The notes under the pieces are model-generated. The model saw nothing but the letters and a program-made list of their open reading frames with translations, did no database searches and was not told the DNA's origin. Positions 33,601 to 36,736 of a DNA stretch of 36,736 bases are shown in pieces; the first letter of the stretch is position 1; each line of letters begins with the position of its first letter. The position numbers and the translations under genes were made by a program. This DNA comes from Triparma columacea (Eukaryota; Sar; Bolidophyceae; Parmales; Triparmaceae), in contig BRYA01000043.1 in assembly GCA_030267965.1 (NCBI GenBank), positions 10,945-47,680 of the forward strand. The letters run 5' to 3'.

Positions 33601-36080
33601 GACATCCTAATGAAGTAGGAGGAGCCTATTGGTTGTTTGGTCTTGTATTGACAATGGGTAGCCTACCAGTGTCAATGTATTTAGCTTCACCTTATGTTGA
33701 TGAGAAGGCAATTGATATTGCCACATCAATTGTGAAGTATTTTATATTAATGACTACCTTATGCTTTGCTGTATTCTTTTTGAACATTGAGAGGAAGTAC
33801 TGGCACACCTTCTGGAGTACACAAAAATCAAAGGAATATAGTATGGCAAATTTCCTTGAAGGAGAAAGTGATGAAACAAAGTTCAAAGTCTTTACACGCT
33901 CAAGACATCAATGGGTCTCAATTGAAGGAGAAATTAAGACATGGGTTGAGTTGAACTGGGCTAAATGGGAAGAGGAGCAGCAAGAGTGGTTTACTGATGT
34001 GATGAAGGCTAAAGTACCAGTAGATTTAATTCCATCAGATGGAGATGCTAGAAGGAGAGAGAGTGTGAGGAGAGCAAGTGTAGATGCTGAAGCTGAAGGT
34101 GGTCTAGCAGGTACTTTGAGAGCAAGTATTAGGAGAGCAAGTGTTGGCTTGGACAACGGAGGCGCCCTGATTGCTTCACATGCCGTGAATGATACTACAC
34201 AAGACTATGCAGGTTCAGATCCTACAAAAATAGGACAGTTGTTGGGTGAGCAACTGTTGGTTGCATTAAGTTTTAGGAAGAAGGGAATGACAAAGGAGGA
34301 AGCTGTCAGGTCATTTATTGGGAAAAACTACGTTCTGAGACAAGCTGCAGAGAAGTACGCGTTTATCACACCAATGCTTGGCGCCATTGTCAAGAACAAG
34401 CTGTGCAAGCTGAGGAAGGTAGAGAGTAAGGCTATAGAGCTGGGAAAGAAGGAAGGAAGGGAGATAGGAGAGTCCCTAGCAAGGAGCTTGGCAATTAATA
34501 CTTTGCCAGTTGCTGCTGTTGATTCCTTCATCTTAAATTTCCCTGCTCTACAGGAGCTTGATGAGGAATATGAATGGTTGAGACCTATGTTTGAGACAAT
34601 AAGCTACAGGCTCTTAGAGGAAGTTCCTTGGGGGTTGAAAGCAAGAGTGACTGTTGGGGCTATCACTAGTATGGCAGATTTAGTGACTGATGTGTTTGTG
34701 ACATATATGTTTTGGAGTGATGAGAAGTATGGGTACTTTAAGGCATCTTTGGCAAGTTTGGCAGTGTCAATTGGGCTTCAAATGCTTACTGTCTGGCTTC
34801 AGAATAAGAAGTTGGGGATGAAAAGGGTGGTGTGGGAGTGGTTACCTATTTTGATTGGCTTTAAGCCCGCAGTTGATGCTTACAGGGTAGCATCTGGTGC
34901 AAAGCAAGAGGTTGGGACTGCAGTTGACCCAATGTTTGAGATGGCAAGTATGAAAGTGCTTGAGATGTTTGCTGAGGCAATCCCTGGAGTGATCATCCAA
35001 CTTATGGCTATAGCAACCAGTGACAAAGATGTTGGAACTTCAGAATGGCTTTCAGTTGCAGTGTCAGCAATTACAACAGGCTTTGCCTCATCAACAATTA
35101 GTTATGACTTCGACACAGACCCTGCTAGGAGAGAATTGGCACCAGACTTCTATGGATATATACCAGCAAAAGCAAGCAAGAGAACAGTAGTTTTTGTGTC
35201 CATGCTGCTGTACACTGCAGGAATGCTTTTAATTAGGTGCACAACAATAGTTCTTCTTGGGTTGATGGGAGGTAGTTGGGTCTTTATCTACATTGGAGCT
35301 GACCTTGGTCTGTACATGTTTGTGAAGATATTGAGAGGAGACTTTTGGTATTGGTTGCCAGTGGGGGGTAACATAGAGATTGTGACTAGTATTATTATTA
35401 GAGTGATGGTAAAGATCATTGTAGACTTCACCTCCATTGCACAATTCAGACATCCCAATGAGGTAGGAGGAGCCTATTGGCTTTTTGGTCTCCTATTGAC
35501 AATGGGAAGCCTGCCAGGGTCAATATTCATAGCTTCACCTTATATTAGTGAGAGAGCAATTGATATTGCATTATCAATTGTGAATTATTTCATACCTATA
35601 ACTACTGTATGCTTTGGTGTCTTCTTTTTGAACATTGAGAGGAAGTACTTGCACACCTTCTTGAGTACACAGAGGTCAAAGGATATGTCAATGGCAAGGT
35701 TCATTGAAGGAAAAAATGATAAAATGAAGTTTGAGGTCTTTAGAAATTCAAGGCATCACTGGGTCTCAATTGAAGGAGAAATTAAGACATGGGTTGAGTT
35801 GAACTGGGCTAAATGGGAAGAAGAGCAGCCAGAGTGGTTTACTGATGTGATGAAGGCTAAAGTACCAGTAGATTTAATTCCAGCAGACGGAGATGCTAGA
35901 AGGAGAGAGAGTGTGAGGAGAGCAAGTGTAGATGCTGAAGCTGAGGGTGGTCTAGCAGGTACTTTGAGAGCAAATATTAGGATAGCAAGTGTTGGGGGAG
36001 CTGAAGATGGAGATATTATAGGGATGGGAGGTGGGAAATATGAAGTAAGCAGTGTTGTGCCAGTTTATGATTGGGACTGA
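27612..36080 (+). CDS. START-domain / duplicated multi-pass membrane protein (about 2,536 aa) with a mini-exon 5' end
   Basis: Exons 27612-27834, 27965-27997, 28450-28482, 28619-28651 and 28792-36080, all joined in phase 1. The mini-exons encode an 11-residue repeat, and the last one joins G|AA to EISGHPHLAEF, open into the large exon. START (lipid-binding) repeats lie at about 411-638, 711-904 and 953-1148, with a partial one near 1174-1241; marks include SAEEAAAWFFEYCSRERM and LFWWEEGQYWG. Then come two copies of a helical plus multi-pass module (about 1264-1774 and 1916-2391), each holding LTDVYVTYMFW or VTDVFVTYMFW, AEAIPGVIIQLMAIAT and FWYWLP. Each module ends in a tail with RRESVRRASVDAEAEGG. 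Lipid binding or movement is inferred. The first ATG choice (27612 or 27660) is uncertain; a shorter form could start at 28959. Confidence 0.82.
27906..28580 (+). repeat. Duplicated intron/mini-exon unit (two copies of about 190 bp)
   Basis: The stretch 27906-28096 recurs at 28390-28580 with high similarity, about 484 bp apart. Each copy spans the end of an intron, CCGCAG, a 33-nt exon, the GTGAGTTGTGCGTTGAG donor region and the next intron's start up to GCGTTGAAACTTTGTA. The duplication therefore adds one in-frame exon. The exon ends of copies 1 and 4 (near 27801 and 28619) share only the exon part and the GTGAGT donor. Confidence 0.85.
28203..28370 (+). repeat. 24-bp minisatellite inside an intron
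   Basis: About seven copies of a unit of the type GCGACCGCATGGGTTCCGTC plus four bases occur in intron 2 of the START gene. It opens long spurious frames on both strands, with periodic peptides such as DRMGSVCG, which are not genes. The flanking 28100-28200 sequence is strongly GC-rich. Confidence 0.85.
33291..35360 (+). repeat. Tandem 1.85-kb module duplication with near-identical tract A
   Basis: The two membrane modules align at a spacing of 1,848 nt. Tract A (33291-33512 versus 35139-35360) differs by only about three silent changes in 222 bp, while the sequence just after it is clearly diverged (ATAGGAGGTAAGGCAG versus GTGGGGGGTAACATAG). Confidence 0.88.
33913..35995 (+). repeat. Near-identical tract B of the module duplication
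   Basis: Copies lie at 33913-34147 and 35761-35995, again 1,848 nt apart. They encode WVSIEGEIKTWVELNWAKWE to the RRASVDAEAEGG tail, with fewer than ten differences over about 235 bp. Confidence 0.87.
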
Positions 36081-36736
36081 CTAATAGGGCAGCAACATTT
36101 GTAGGACAAATTGATTTGTTATGTTATTGTTGGGAATATTGTGTGTGTTTTAGGTATATCTTGAGTACAAAGGGATTGTTATAGTGGTTTGTGAGTATTG
36201 TGAAAGCGTAGTAGAAGTTTTGGTGGGAGTGTTAAAATGGTTTGTGAGTATTTTGGGAGTGTAGTAGATATGTATGGAGTTTTGAAGAGTTGAGGCAGTG
36301 TTATTATGGTTTGTGAGTATTAGGGAAGTGTAATAGATGTGTATGGAGTGTAGAAGAATTGTGAAAGTGTAATAGTGGTTTGTGAGTATAATTGAAGTTT
36401 AGTAGAATTGTATGAAGATGAATTAGAAGGGTGAGTTTGATTGTGGAGAAGAGAGAGAAAGAGAGGAGTTAAAAGGTGAGAGTAGAGGAGAGGAGGATAA
36501 AAGGTGGAATGATGTGTGTAAGTGTAGTAGATGTGTATGTGGATAAATTAAATGAGGGTTAGTGTAGTTTTAGAGAGGAGTGAGAGATGTTAAGGAGAGA
36601 GAGTAGAAGAGAGGAGGGTATAAGGTGGAATGATGTGTGTAAGTGTGGTAGATGTGTATGAAGATAAATAAAAGGAGGTTGAGTGTAGTTGTGAAGAGGA
36701 GTGAGAGGAGTGAAAGAGGAGAGTAGAAGAGAGGAG
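36081..36736 (+). repeat. 3' flank of the START gene: imperfect repeats, almost no C on + strand
   Basis: No gene is seen. The motif TGGTTTGTGAGTA recurs at 36185, 36238, 36307 and 36376. A second repeat of about 120 bp starts near 36478 and 36600 (shared core GGTGGAATGATGTGTGTAAG), with a third copy beginning at 36719 and cut by the window end. From 36208 to 36736 the + strand has one C, at 36296; 36297-36736 has none. Confidence 0.9.

Overview
This window is nuclear DNA from a eukaryote. Genes carry short GT-AG introns with GTGAG/GTAAG donors, coding sequence is dense, and I see no bacterial operons. A type III glutamine synthetase with a mitochondrial presequence, a plastid-type MGDG synthase with an N-terminal signal peptide, a three-repeat-Myb-type R2R3 MYB and a giant START/membrane protein together suggest a photosynthetic stramenopile, probably close to bolidophytes or diatoms. 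The lineage is inference from gene content only. I joined exons by eye using splice consensus, phase and open frame. No transcript evidence was available.

Layout. 1-1131: 3' part of a ubiquitin-specific protease, cut by the window start at a C homopolymer. 1254-11162 (+): a five-exon gene for a protein of about 3,170 residues with C2-like, coiled-coil, IQ and Tudor/SH3-like regions. 11545-12272 (-): small unknown protein. 12996-15200 (+): MGDG synthase. 15236-16214 (-): unknown conserved-looking protein, convergent with the MGDG synthase and divergent from the next gene. 16363-19154 (+): glutamine synthetase III, with its first exon recovered here. 19256-20789 (-): membrane-anchored alpha/beta hydrolase. 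20982-22783 (+): secretory 2OG-Fe(II) oxygenase-like protein. 23143-26446 (+): R2R3 MYB with a 49-nt first exon. 26562-26589: assembly gap that truncates a small minus-strand membrane-protein gene (about 26590-27223). 27612-36080 (+): a START-domain/multi-pass membrane protein whose 5' end is built from three 33-nt mini-exons. 36081-36736: repetitive 3' flank almost without C on the + strand.

The genes alternate in strand (convergent and divergent pairs) and do not form one pathway. Several touch membranes or lipids (MGDG synthase, START/membrane protein, alpha/beta hydrolase, C2-like giant protein), but nothing shows they act together. The most unusual parts are the mini-exon array joined in frame to the START/membrane gene, the duplicated membrane module with near-identical DNA tracts, the C-free 3' flank, and the C-homopolymer tracts just upstream of intron acceptors.
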